Positions 13,996 to 28,500 are shown, counted from the first letter of the stretch. The stretch: 64,000 nt of DNA from Amorphochlora amoebiformis (GCA_054601695.1 BAAHQB010000082.1:620001-684000), one strand, 5' to 3'. The notes: generated from the sequence alone by a model not told the origin. Translations and numbers: made by a program.

Positions 13996-14056
13996 AACCA
14001 GTTTTAGTGTTAGGGTTAGGGTTAGGGGTTAGGGTTAGGGTTAGGGTTAGGTTTAA
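13996..14056 (+). repeat. Short TTAGGG block
   Basis: About nine hexamers, preceded by 35 bp of spacer and followed after about 20 bp by the polypurine tract. The G-rich telomere strand and the purine strand coincide here. Confidence 0.9.
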
Positions 14057-14079
14057 TGCTAGAGATGGAGAACATTAAC

Positions 14080-14456
14080 AGAAAGAGAGAGCGCCATGGC
14101 GAGCGAGAGGTACACTGAGAGAGAAAGAGAAAGAGAGAGAGAGAAAGAGAGAGAGAGAGAAAGAGAGAGAGAGAAAAAGAGAGAGAGAGAAAGAGAGAGA
14201 GAAAAAGAGAAAGAAAGAGAGAAAGAGAGAAAGATAGAGAGAAAGAGAGAGAAAGAGAGAGAAAGAGAGAGAAAGAGAGAGAAAGAGAGAGAAAGAGAGA
14301 GAGAAAGTGAGTGAGAGAGAGAGAGACAAAGATGGAGAAAGAGGGAGAGAGAGAGAAAGAGAGAGAAAGAAGGAGAGAGGGAGAGAAAGCGAGAGAAAAA
14401 AAAAGAGAGAGAGGAGAGAAAGAGAGAGAAACAGAGAGAGAGAGAAAAAGAGAGGG

Positions 14457-14487
<31 letters not shown>

Positions 14488-14514
14488 GAGAAAGAGAGAG
14501 CGAAAAAGAGAGAG

Positions 14515-14558
<44 letters not shown>

Positions 14559-14640
14559 AGAGCAAAAAAGAGAGAGAGAGAGAACGAGAGAGAGAAAAAA
14601 AAGGAGAGAAAGAAAGGGAAGAAGGATTAAGAAAAGAGGT
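14080..14640 (+). repeat. Polypurine (GA)n tract, about 560 bp
   Basis: GAGAGAAA-type polypurine with only a handful of pyrimidine interruptions (for example GTGAGTGAG and GACAAAGATGG). The Arg/Glu-rich + frames and Ser/Leu-rich minus frames are shadows. Long purine-pyrimidine mirror sequence of this kind is known to adopt intramolecular triplex (H-DNA). A TTAGGG patch follows at 14641-14660. Confidence 0.95.
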
Positions 14641-14660
14641 TAGAGGGTTAGGGTTAGGGC

Positions 14661-14839
14661 TACCTTAGGATAAGAGTTTAGGTTTAAGGTCGCCTTTGAT
14701 TCTAGCGTCATTGGCTCGTCCTCAGGTTTGTTCTTGCCGACTTATTATTATTTTTTTTTTATTTGTTATTCGGATTATTTGTTTTTGATTTCTTTCTTGG
14801 ATGGATTGGGTATTTATGTGGTTATGTGTGGGGGTGGTG

Positions 14840-14840
<1 letters not shown>
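14661..14840. other. Spacer with T-rich run
   Basis: Mixed sequence containing an ATTATTTTTTTTTTATTTG run near 14747-14766. No gene is recognised. Confidence 0.5.
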
Positions 14841-14886
<46 letters not shown>

Positions 14887-14917
14887 GTATATATATATAT
14901 ATATATGTATGTATATA

Positions 14918-14948
<31 letters not shown>

Positions 14949-15004
14949 ATATATAATATATATATATATATTTTTAGTATACATATATATTTAAGTATAT
15001 ATGT

Positions 15005-15050
<46 letters not shown>

Positions 15051-15155
15051 ACTAATATTTATATAATGTACATATATACGTATATATACATATGTATGTA
15101 TATGTAAATGTGTAATATGTACGAAAACATTTATACATTTATACAACACAGATAT
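14841..15155. repeat. TA/TATATG/(CA)n microsatellite
   Basis: Compound TA repeat with ACACACACACACAC near 15005-15019. Confidence 0.93.
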
Positions 15156-15362
15156 GAAAAGGAATACTACACTACAGAACCTGGAGTCTCTATGGAGATC
15201 CCTGGATACTTTCTGGAGACCGGGATTCCCGGGATTCCCGATATTCCCTCGAAAATCCCGGAAGTTTCTGGAAGTTTTCTCTCCTTTTCTTCCTTAAAAC
15301 GGCCTTTTTGACCCGAAAATGTAAACGTTGCGGAGAGTGGGGAATGATCAGACCAGGGCATC

Positions 15363-15365
<3 letters not shown>
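15156..15365. other. GC-richer island with GGGATTCCC repeats
   Basis: About 210 bp of mixed sequence. At 15222-15250 GGGATTCC is tandemly repeated (GGGATTCCCGGGATTCCCG) and followed by GATATTCCC; GGATACTTTCTGGAGACC and TTTCTGGAAGTTTTC add further near-repeats. Short frames are open on both strands, but none has a recognisable domain or splice context. Confidence 0.6.
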
Positions 15366-16073
<708 letters not shown>

Positions 16074-16470
16074 GGCGAGAAAGAGTGAGAGAGAGAGAGA
16101 GAGCGAGAGAGAGAGTGCCAGAGAGAGCGAGAGAGAGGGAGAGAGAGGGAGAGAGAGAGAGAGAGCGAGAGAGCGAGAGAGCGAGAGAGAGAGAGATAGG
16201 GCGAGAGAGAGAGAGAGAGAGGGCGAGAGAGCGAGAGGGCGAGAGAGAGAGAGGGCGAGAGAGAGAGAGGGCGAGAGAGAGAGCGAGAGAGAGAGCGAGA
16301 GAGAGAGCGAGAAAGAGAGCGAAAGAGAGAGAGAGCGAGAAAAAGAGCGAGAGAGAGAGAGCGAGAAAAAGAGCGGGAGAGAGAGAGCAAGAAAGAGAGA
16401 GCGAGAGAGAGAGAGAGCTGGAGAGAGAGAAAGAGAGAGATCGAGAGAGAGTGAGAGGAAGAGAAGGAAA
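16074..16470 (+). repeat. Polypurine (GA)n tract, about 400 bp
   Basis: GAGAGAGCGAGAGA-type purine repeat with frequent GC steps (GAGAGCGAGA, GAGGGCGAGA), unlike the GAAA-rich tract at 14.1 kb. Arg/Glu and Ser/Leu frames are shadows. Confidence 0.95.
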
Positions 16471-16660
16471 CACTGTACACGAAGATAAGTGATATACACA
16501 TATACATCAGAGGAAATATTCAACCCACTGATCGATTCCCTTCCTAACCCTAACCCTAACCCTAACCCTAACCCTAACCCTAACCCTAACCCGTAAACAG
16601 TAGGCTGAGATAGCCCTAACGCTAATACCAGCCCAACCCTAAACAGAACACTAAATATGA
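16471..16660 (-). repeat. Spacer and CCCTAA block
   Basis: 70 bp of spacer, then eight near-perfect CCCTAA hexamers at 16543-16592, then degenerate CCCTAA-like sequence to about 16645. Confidence 0.9.
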
Positions 16661-17425
<765 letters not shown>

Positions 17426-17472
17426 ATTCTATAAGGAAGGAGAAAAATGCGATCAAAACGAAGAGGATAGCC

Positions 17473-17521
<49 letters not shown>

Positions 17522-17524
17522 GCG

Positions 17525-17571
<47 letters not shown>

Positions 17572-17619
17572 AATAGTGCGAAAACAAATTACGCATATCA
17601 CATTAGTCGTATTTTATAC

Positions 17620-17656
<37 letters not shown>

Positions 17657-17717
17657 TTATAGGACCAAAACACATTAAATACATCTATACGTTCATATAA
17701 ATATAACACTAGTCGTG

Positions 17718-17780
<63 letters not shown>

Positions 17781-17870
17781 CATATATATAATATTGTATA
17801 GCAACAAAACACATTAATTACATTGCGTTCATCTAAACATATCATATTACTCGTGTATTATATATGCGCT
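17426..17870. repeat. Three diverged copies of a ~60-75-bp core separated by TA tracts
   Basis: Cores at 17570-17621, 17654-17725 and 17791-17866 share AACAAATTACGCATATCACA or ACAAAACACATTAATTACAT and end TAGTCGTGTAT or ACTCGTGTAT. Copies B and C are closest. The remnant TAGCGACAATA at 17519-17530 looks like a fourth, truncated copy. The spacers are pure TA. Confidence 0.85.
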
Positions 17871-17871
17871 A

Positions 17872-17884
17872 AATAATCTGATCC
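17872..17884 (-). repeat. Partial 44-bp element (13-bp end)
   Basis: AATAATCTGATCC is the reverse complement of the first 13 bases of the 44-bp element. It lies directly at the left boundary of a CCCTAA block, in the polarity seen for the full copies. The rest of the element is absent, as if cut at the block edge. Confidence 0.65.
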
Positions 17885-18000
17885 TAGCCCTAATTCTAAC
17901 CTTAACCCTAACCCTAACCCTAACCTAACCCTAACCCTAACCTTACCTTAATCCTAACCCTAACCCTACCCCTAACCCTAACCCTAACCCTGACCTCGGC
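17880..18000 (-). repeat. CCCTAA block
   Basis: Degenerate CCCTAA with CCTACCCC and CCTTACCTTAATCC variants, followed by a 50-bp spacer and then a TTAGGG block of opposite polarity. Confidence 0.92.
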
Positions 18001-18049
18001 TCGAAAATGCACGTGCTATTGGGTTCGATACAGGATTAAATGTAAATCC

Positions 18050-18155
18050 TTAGGGTTAGGGTTAGGGTTAGGGTTAGGGTTAGGATTTGGGTTAGGGTTA
18101 GGGTTAGGGGGTTGGGATTTGGGTTAGGGTTAGGGTTAGAGTACATTTGAGGTAA
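18050..18155 (+). repeat. TTAGGG block
   Basis: TTAGGG hexamers interrupted by GGATTTGGG and GGGGGTTGGGATT. Its polarity diverges from the CCCTAA block to the left (CCCTAA then TTAGGG). Confidence 0.92.
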
Positions 18156-18225
18156 GGGGGGTATTTATGTGGTGGAAAGAGATATGTAATATGTACCATA
18201 CATTCTTGCATACATTTATTATACA

Positions 18226-18257
<32 letters not shown>

Positions 18258-18290
18258 AATATATATATATATGAATACATATATATATAT

Positions 18291-18336
<46 letters not shown>

Positions 18337-18344
18337 CATACATA

Positions 18345-18451
<107 letters not shown>

Positions 18452-18540
18452 GTATGTACATACATATATACATGTGATATATATACATATATATATATAT
18501 ATATATGCGTGTGTTACACATAAATGGGAACATTATATGT

Positions 18541-18632
<92 letters not shown>

Positions 18633-18701
18633 ATATATATACATATATGTATATAAATATGTATATACATACATATGTAGATATAGATAGCGTACATAAT
18701 G

Positions 18702-18753
18702 CTAAGACTACCAGAGGAGTTGGGGTAAAGAGAGGGCCAGAGTGTATATACAT

Positions 18754-18805
<52 letters not shown>

Positions 18806-18902
18806 ACATTTATATGCAGATATGTATGTAGATATGTATATATGTAGATATTGTATATAGTACTAAGACTACCAGAGGAGTTGGGGTAAAGAGAGGGCCA
18901 GA
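18702..18902 (+). repeat. Exact 40-bp duplicated island
   Basis: A 40-bp sequence starting CTAAGACTACCAGAGGAGTT is identical at 18702-18741 and 18863-18902, separated by about 120 bp of TA repeat. Exact identity beside decayed TA flanks implies a recent tandem duplication of core plus microsatellite. Confidence 0.93.
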
Positions 18903-18919
18903 TATCCACAAGGGAAGCC

Positions 18920-19077
<158 letters not shown>

Positions 19078-19121
19078 GGTATATATCCTATACGTATTTT
19101 ATTATATTCATATGTACATAA

Positions 19122-19223
<102 letters not shown>

Positions 19224-19256
19224 TACATATATATATATATATATACTCACACTCAT

Positions 19257-19620
<364 letters not shown>

Positions 19621-19789
19621 AAGTTAAAGTCACCTACCGACACACTATTTTCTTACTATAAACATATACGCTCATGCTTATATATATATATTTATATATA
19701 TATATATATGTGTGTGTGTGTATATATATATGTGTGTGTGTATTTAATGTTCATATCTGTATGCAATGGTAGATGAATATCATAAAAGG

Positions 19790-19837
<48 letters not shown>

Positions 19838-19989
19838 AACAATATATATATATATATGTATGTATAAATTTATATATGTATAACATATATACATACATAT
19901 AATATATATATATATATAATATATATATAATATAAAGAGATATATATATACATATATATGTATGGCCTCACGGTCTATCGTAAAACTTA

Positions 19990-20475
19990 AAAGTCATACT
20001 TGTTAACGTTAGGGTTCGGTTTAGGGTTAGGGTTAGGGTTAAGCTTAGGGTTAGAGTTAGGGTTAGGATTAGGGTTAGGGTAGCGGTTGCGGGTAGGGTT
20101 GGGGGTTAGGTTAGGGTTAGGGTTAGGGTTAGGGTTAGGGTTAGGGTTAGGGTTAGGGTTAGGGTTAGGGTTAGGGTTATGGTAACGTGGAGCTCCACTT
20201 ATTAGGGTTAGGGTTAGGGTCAGGGTTAGAGTTAGGGTTAGGGTTCCGGTTAGGGTTAATGTTAGGGTTAGGGTTAGGGTTAGGGTTCGAGAATAAAGAG
20301 GTACACTGATTAGGGTTAGATTGGAAGTTAGGATTAGGTTAGGGTTAGGGTATTTAGGGTTAGGTTGGAAGGCTTAGGGTATGGTTATGGTTAGTGTTAG
20401 GGTTAAAGTTAGGGTTAGGGTTAGGTTAGGGTTAGGATTAGGGTTAAGAGTTAGGGTTAGGGTTAGGGTTAGGAT
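19990..20475 (+). repeat. TTAGGG block, about 480 bp
   Basis: Includes twelve consecutive near-perfect hexamers at about 20110-20178, with degenerate flanks (GGGTAGCGGTTGCGGG, GTAACGTGGAGCTCCAC, GAGAATAAAGAGGTACAC). The inserted AGCTCCAC-type patches are unique. Confidence 0.93.
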
Positions 20476-21180
<705 letters not shown>

Positions 21181-21265
21181 AACACTTATATGTACAGATA
21201 CAAACATATATAAAGATAGAATATAATTCCATTCAGACATAACAAATCATTTATCTGAGATATTA

Positions 21266-21537
21266 AGATATTTAATTTTATACATAAGATATTTATTTTT
21301 AGATATGTATATATATTTAATTGGGATACAAGAGAGGAATTCAATAAGAAATCGCAGCGAGAAGAATACGCAAACCTTGTAAGGTGTACGCACATTGCAG
21401 ATATTTAGATATTTAATTGAGACATAAGATATCTATTTTTAGATATGTAGATATTTAATTGGGATATAAGAGAGTTCCAAAAAAAAATCGCAAGGAGAGG
21501 AATATGCAAACCTTGTGAGATGTACGCACATCACAGT
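21266..21537 (+). repeat. Tandem duplication of a 141-bp unit
   Basis: Two copies, at 21266-21406 and 21407-21537, each read AGATATTTAATT, then ATAAGATATTTATTTTTAGA, TTAATTGGGATA, GAAATCGCA and CAAACCTTGTAAGGTGTACG. Similarity is about 85 percent by eye. Within each copy, AGATAT-TTAATT is itself repeated. Part of the first copy (GCAGCGAGAAGAATACGC) differs in length from the second. Confidence 0.9.
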
Positions 21538-21810
21538 AAGAGACGTCCTTCTCTCCGTGAGAAACTAAGATATTTTCAATTTATATATACATATATATAT
21601 ATATATACATATATATATGTGATATATCTTATACATGTTATCCACGTATCTAAATATGTGTCGTACATCTTACAAAAAATATGCATATGTGTATATTTAT
21701 TTGAATGTGTGGTATATTGGTTTAGTGTATTTAATCAAATGTACGTGTTGTTCAACCAAATGCATATGTACATATGAATAGATGTGATACATATATACAT
21801 AAAAATACAC

Positions 21811-21854
<44 letters not shown>

Positions 21855-22057
21855 TATATATACGGACCTACAGTTAGACCTAGCTTTAATGTTAGAGCTA
21901 GGCAGAGATACGTACGTATGTTTTGAGTTTAGTGTTAGCATGAATATTGGGTTATCAAGATTACGGTGGCTTCTATAACGCGTTTGGAGGTCCCAAGGAG
22001 GCGAATTTCACAGGATAGGACCGGAAGAGTAGAAAGAAGGATTTGGCTGGGTGTCAT

Positions 22058-22065
<8 letters not shown>
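21538..22065. other. Mixed spacer with short TA tracts
   Basis: Single-copy-looking sequence at 21538-21590 and 21620-21785, a TA tract at 21810-21860, then about 190 bp of mixed sequence at 21862-22062 (CTAGCTTTAATGTTAGAGCT onward). No ORF with recognisable content. Confidence 0.5.
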
Positions 22066-22112
<47 letters not shown>

Positions 22113-22147
22113 ATATATATATTAGTATTACGTCAATAAGTATACTT

Positions 22148-22204
<57 letters not shown>

Positions 22205-22259
22205 CATATATACACATATATATATACACATATTTATATACATATACACACATATATAT

Positions 22260-22303
<44 letters not shown>

Positions 22304-22311
22304 TTGTGCGA

Positions 22312-22374
<63 letters not shown>

Positions 22375-22392
22375 AATTATACATATATATAT

Positions 22393-22433
<41 letters not shown>

Positions 22434-22573
22434 AGGAAGTATATTTATAAATAAGAAATACATATATATATGTATATATATATATATAATAAATATAATA
22501 TATATATATACCCATATGGTTTCAAAGTGGAAGTATCGTCGACGGAAGCAGTGCACATATACCTGTTATGTAC

Positions 22574-22658
<85 letters not shown>

Positions 22659-22775
22659 CATACACATATATATATATTATATATATTATTACATATATAA
22701 ACACACATAACACACATACAAATATATATATATGTAAATATATATATATATATATATATATTCGACGACAGAATT
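22066..22775. repeat. TA microsatellite domain
   Basis: (TA)n with GTGTGTGTGTGTGT, CACATACA and TATATT variants. One island at about 22510-22575 (CCATATGGTTTCAAAGTGG). Confidence 0.94.
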
Positions 22776-22783
22776 AGTACATT

Positions 22784-22952
22784 GAGAGAGAGAGAGAAAT
22801 AGAGAGAGGAAAAAAAGAGAGAAAAATAGAGAATGCGAGAGAAAGAGAGAGAGAGAGCGAGCGAGAGAGAGAAAGAGCGAGAGAAAGAGAGAGAGAGAGA
22901 GGAAAAAAAAGAGAAAGAGACAAAAAGAGAAAGGGAGCGAGAGAAAGGGAGC

Positions 22953-22992
<40 letters not shown>

Positions 22993-23470
22993 AGCGAGAG
23001 AAAGAAAGAGAGCGAGAGAAAGAAAAGAGAAACAGAGAGAGCGAGGAAGATAGCGAGAGAAAGAAAGAGAGTGAGCGAGAGAAAGAGAAGAGGAACAGAG
23101 AGAGCGAGAAAAAGAGAAGAGAGAGAGAGCGAGAGAAAGATTAAGAGAGATAGCGAGAGAGAGAGAAAGAGAGATAGTGCGAGGAAACACAGAGAGAGAG
23201 AGCGAGGAAAAGAGAGAGAGAGAGAGAGAGCGAGGAAAAGAGAGAGAGAGAGAGCGAGGAAAAGAGATAGAGAGAGAGCGAGGAAAAGAGAGAGAGATAT
23301 AGAGAGAGAGCGAGGAAAAGAGAGAGAGAGAGCGAGGAAAAGAGAGAGAGAGAGGAGAGAGAGCGAGGAAAAGAGAGAGAGAGACAGAAAGAGCGAGGAA
23401 ACACACAGAGAGAGAGAGTGCGCGCGCCCGCGAGAGAGAAAGAGATAGAGCGCGAGAAATAGAGCGTAGC
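22784..23470 (+). repeat. Polypurine (GA)n tract, about 690 bp
   Basis: GAGAGA/GAAAGA/GCGAGAGA purine repeat. In its right half GAGCGAGGAAAAGAGAGAGA recurs about eight times with spacings near 28-35 bp (23200-23400), a purine minisatellite embedded in the tract. The right end has GTGCGCGCGCCCGCGAG, a short alternating GC stretch. Confidence 0.95.
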
Positions 23471-23681
23471 TAGAGATTTACCTATCGCGTATGTCTGGGT
23501 GCGAGAGGATTTCAGCTAAGACCTCTGGGGTTACCTGAGGGAATGGGGTTATTCCAATAGGGTGTTATGTATGTATATATATATATATATATGCATACAT
23601 GTATACATATATATATATGTATATATATGTTTTCAATTGTATGTGTACACATACACATATATGTGTATATTTCGGTATGTA

Positions 23682-23752
<71 letters not shown>

Positions 23753-24116
23753 TTGTTTAAGTAGGTTAGAGTATGATATACGTTTGCATATACAATAATA
23801 ACAATATATAATATATATACATATATATTATATATATATATATATTTGTTATATATATAAACATGTATATATGAATATGTAGCGAAAATATACAATAATA
23901 TTAAAATACACCTATATTTATTATTCTTATTATATTATTATTATTATTATTATTATATATACATATATATATACATACATATATATATGTATATATAATG
24001 TATGTATATATGTCTATATATTAATGTTTATATAATATATATATATATATAATGCTAAAACATTCATGTAACATAATTTATCATACAAACACTACATACA
24101 CATGTATATACATATA

Positions 24117-24150
<34 letters not shown>

Positions 24151-24200
24151 CAATATATATATATATATATACATAAATACACCTATATAAACACAATACC
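23471..24200. repeat. TA-rich region with spacers and a (TAT)n patch
   Basis: A 100-bp mixed spacer (23471-23570), then TA/TATATG/(CA)n repeats. TTATTATTATTATTATTATT at about 23936-23955 is a trinucleotide patch. No gene is visible. Confidence 0.9.
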
Positions 24201-24219
24201 ATACATCCATGCAACATAG

Positions 24220-24314
24220 ATATCACTCGAATACATACTTCTATGATATGGCCATATTGCATATACATAGATACATATATATATATATATATATATCTAT
24301 ATATATATATATAC

Positions 24315-24406
<92 letters not shown>

Positions 24407-24735
24407 ATGTATATATATATATATTATATGCATATGTTATATATTGTATATATCTAAAAGAAATACTGAACATAAATAACATTTGAATACACACCTCTCG
24501 AAGGCCTATGATATGGCCATATTGTATATACATAGATACATATATATATATATAAATATATATATATACATATACATATGTATATATATAATGTATATAT
24601 ATATATACATAATGTATATATATATATACATATTATATAATATAAATATATATAATAAACATTATGTATATATATATATATATCATTCGAATACATACCT
24701 CTTGAAGTCCGATGATATGAGCATCTTGAGAAAGA
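24220..24735 (+). repeat. Three diverged copies of a ~55-65-bp core with TA spacers
   Basis: Cores at 24220-24276, 24480-24545 and 24682-24735 share ATCACTCGAATACATACTTC or ATTTGAATACACACCTCTCG, then GATATGGCCATATTG and ATACATAGATACATA. Copy 3 is more diverged (GATATGAGCATCTTG) and runs into the telomere block at 24748. Confidence 0.88.
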
Positions 24736-24747
24736 ATGTAACGGACC

Positions 24748-25555
24748 TTGTTAGGGTTAGGGTTAGGGTTAGGGTTAGGGTTAGGGTTAGGGTTAGGGTT
24801 AGGGTTAGGGTTAGGGCTAGGGTTAGGGTTTGGGTTAGGGTTTACAGTTAGTGATTAGGGTTAGGGTTTACAGGCTAGGGTTAGGATTAGGGTCAAGATT
24901 AGGGTTAAGGTTAGGGTCAAGGTGAGGGTTAGGGTTATGGTTAGGGTGAGGGTTAGGGTTAGGGCTAGGGTTGGGTTAGGGTTAGGGTTTATGGTTAGTA
25001 GTTTGGGTAAGGATTTACGGTAGAAGTTAGGGTTAGGGTTAAGGTAAGGGTTAGGGTTAGGGCTAGGGTTAGGGTTAGGGTTAGGGTTAGGGTTAGGGTG
25101 AGGATTAGGGTAAGGGTTCACGGTTAGCAATTAGGAAGGATTTACGGTTAGTAGTTAGGGTTAAGATTAGGGTTAGGGTTAGGGTTAGGGTTGGGTTAGG
25201 GTTAGGGTTTACGGTTAGTAGTTAGGGTGAGGATTTACGGTAGAAGTTAGGGTTAGGGTTAAGGCTGGGGTTAGGGTTACAGTTACCGTTGGTTAGGGTT
25301 AGGGTTACGATAAGGGTTTACATAGATAGATTGGGGGTCACCTTCGGATTTGGGGATGCAGTTAGAGTTAGCTGGGGCTAGGGTTAGGGTTAAGGTTAGG
25401 GTTAGGGTTAGGGTTAGGGTTAGGGTTAGGGTTAGGGTTAGGGTTAGGGTTAGGGTTAGGGTTAGGGTTAGGGTTAGGGTTAGGAGGGTTAGGATTAAGG
25501 TTAGGGTTAGGGTTAGGGTTAGGGTTAGGGTAAGGGTTAGGGTTAGGGTTACCAT
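24748..25555 (+). repeat. Degenerate TTAGGG block with TTTACGGTTAGTAGTTAGGG cassettes
   Basis: About 800 bp. TTTACGGTTAGTAGTTAGGG-like cassettes recur (near 24839, 24988, 25012, 25105, 25138, 25207, 25232). An 80-bp segment at 24971-25050 is repeated at 25191-25270, a 220-bp offset. The right part (25380-25540) is nearly pure TTAGGG. Frames read as Arg-Val, Leu-Thr or Asn-Pro repeats. Confidence 0.93.
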
Positions 25556-26430
<875 letters not shown>

Positions 26431-26507
26431 AATATGAAATGTACCTCTGTGCCATTGAGAAATTCATCAAACAGAATATTACAGCTTACAACGCGAACCT
26501 TATACAG

Positions 26508-26612
26508 ACAGAGAGACAGAGAGAGAGAGTGAGAGAGAGAGTGAGAGAGAGAGATGAGAGGGAGGGAGAGAAAGAGGGGGGGAGAGAAAGAGAGAGGGAG
26601 AAAAAGAGGAAG

Positions 26613-26613
<1 letters not shown>
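26508..26613 (+). repeat. Short polypurine (GA)n tract
   Basis: About 100 bp of GAGAGAGTGAGAGAG, then GAGGGAGGGAGAGAAAG. It is preceded by an 80-bp mixed spacer (26430-26507). Confidence 0.93.
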
Positions 26614-26655
<42 letters not shown>

Positions 26656-26727
26656 CATATATATATATATAATATATATATATATATATGTATACACTAG
26701 GTAGGTATTACAAACGAACATTTTAAG

Positions 26728-26759
<32 letters not shown>

Positions 26760-26783
26760 ATATAGCCAAAATTACATCCGTAC

Positions 26784-26820
<37 letters not shown>

Positions 26821-26842
26821 ATATATAGCCAAAATTACATAC

Positions 26843-26910
<68 letters not shown>

Positions 26911-26912
26911 CG

Positions 26913-26943
<31 letters not shown>

Positions 26944-27050
26944 TATATGTAATAAAATATATATTATATAGATATAAATATATATACACACATATACATA
27001 TATATATGTACATAGATATATATATATATAGGATAAGTCAGACCTCCGAG
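26614..27050. repeat. TA microsatellite with duplicated 27-bp island
   Basis: ATATATAGCCAAAATTACAT lies in a 27-bp island at 26757-26783 and again at 26820-26846 (63-bp offset), with TA repeats between and around. Confidence 0.9.
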
Positions 27051-27088
27051 GGCGAGTTAATATCTGTATGTTTTCTTTTCATATCGTT

Positions 27089-27274
27089 TTCACCGGACCC
27101 ATTGGTTTTAAATTCCACCCAATTTGCAACCCTGAACAGTTTTTTCATGATCAAAAGGGGTATTGTATGCATGCATTGTACTATTTCACCGGACCCACTG
27201 GTTTTAAACCCTACCCAATTTGCAATCCTGAACAGTTTTTTCATGATCAAAAGGGGTATTATATGTATGCATTG

Positions 27275-27280
<6 letters not shown>
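27089..27280 (+). repeat. Exact-length 96-bp tandem duplication
   Basis: Two adjacent 96-bp units, 27089-27184 and 27185-27280, start TTCACCGGACCCATTGGTTT and TTCACCGGACCCACTGGTTT and differ at roughly eight positions. Because 96 is a multiple of three, both units stay open in two + frames and one minus frame. The differences show no clear excess of synonymous changes, so I do not call a gene. Confidence 0.95.
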
Positions 27281-27347
<67 letters not shown>

Positions 27348-27363
27348 GTATATATATACATAT

Positions 27364-27398
<35 letters not shown>

Positions 27399-27490
27399 AT
27401 ATTGACAATATATATATATATATATTGACAATATATACATATATATATATATATATGTATGTATGTATATATATATATATACACATACAT
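27281..27490. repeat. TA microsatellite with two TATTGACAATA hairpins
   Basis: TATTGACAATA occurs at 27400-27410 and 27423-27433 in a TA context. TATTG and CAATA are inverted repeats. It resembles the TATTGGCAATA triplet at 44073-44133. Confidence 0.9.
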
Positions 27491-27752
27491 ATTGTTACAG
27501 CATGTGGAGCTAGCGCGGAACCTATAGCTAGTTAACTACGCGGCGGCTGGCTAGACTACCGCCAGTTCCTCAGAGTATACGAGTAGTAGCACAATACTCG
27601 GAACCCAGAATATTCTCGGAACCCATACGGTTCCGGAGGAAGAAAGGAAGTATCCGACTACCGCAAGAAGTTATCTATAATCATTCGTCCTAATCCAAAC
27701 GGACTTGAATCGAACTCTGGACTACCATCTAGTATACCACTGCGCTAACACA
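27491..27752 (-). mobile_element. Candidate small non-autonomous element with tRNA-like end
   Basis: About 260 bp of complex sequence inserted between TA tracts. Its ends are inverted (TGTTA at 27493-27497 and TAACA at 27746-27750). On the minus strand, the right end reads TAGCGCAGTGG, matching the Pol III A-box, and about 30 bases later GTTCGATTC, matching the B-box core. The spacing is about 13 bases too short for a tRNA and the T-stem does not pair. Internally CTCGGAACCC is duplicated around AGAATATT. It could be a tRNA-derived SINE remnant or a solo-LTR/MITE-like element. There is no clear target-site duplication. Confidence 0.35.
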
Positions 27753-27792
27753 ATATATATATATATATATATTATATATGTATGTGTGCATG

Positions 27793-27847
<55 letters not shown>

Positions 27848-27945
27848 TATAGAAATGTATAATATATATATATACACATAATATTATATAATATGTATAT
27901 ATATATATATATTATATAATTTATATTTATATATGTGTGTATGTA

Positions 27946-28005
<60 letters not shown>

Positions 28006-28096
28006 CATGTACATATACATACATATATATGTGTAAGTATGTATGCATATAATTTTTAATACATACAAATAGATATTTATGTTATGTGTATATGTA

Positions 28097-28166
<70 letters not shown>

Positions 28167-28280
28167 TATAAATATAATATATATACATATAAATATACAC
28201 ATATACATACATATATATAATATATATATGTATATACATATATATCTTTTTCTGTATATTTATACAATTATATTTTTTTG
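27753..28280. repeat. TA microsatellite domain
   Basis: (TA)n with TATATG and ACATACAT variants, ending in a short T-rich island. Confidence 0.94.
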
Positions 28281-28403
28281 ATTTTTGTTTACTCTTTGCT
28301 GTAGTGGTATAATGGAATAGAGGTATAGTTTACGCGCCACTGACGGTATTTCTCAGATGGAATCCGGTTCCCCTGTACACACACATTCATTAAGCTCTCT
28401 ATT

Positions 28404-28405
<2 letters not shown>
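28281..28405. other. Mixed island with GTAGTGGTATAATGG
   Basis: About 120 bp between TA tracts. TGCTGTAGTGG at 28298-28308 resembles a Pol III A-box, but no matching B-box at usable spacing is evident. Possibly another remnant of a tRNA-derived repeat. Confidence 0.3.

Positions 28406-28500
<95 letters not shown>
28406..28500. repeat. Near-pure (TA)n tract
   Basis: About 80 bp of uninterrupted alternating AT followed by CATATATATATATC. Confidence 0.95.
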
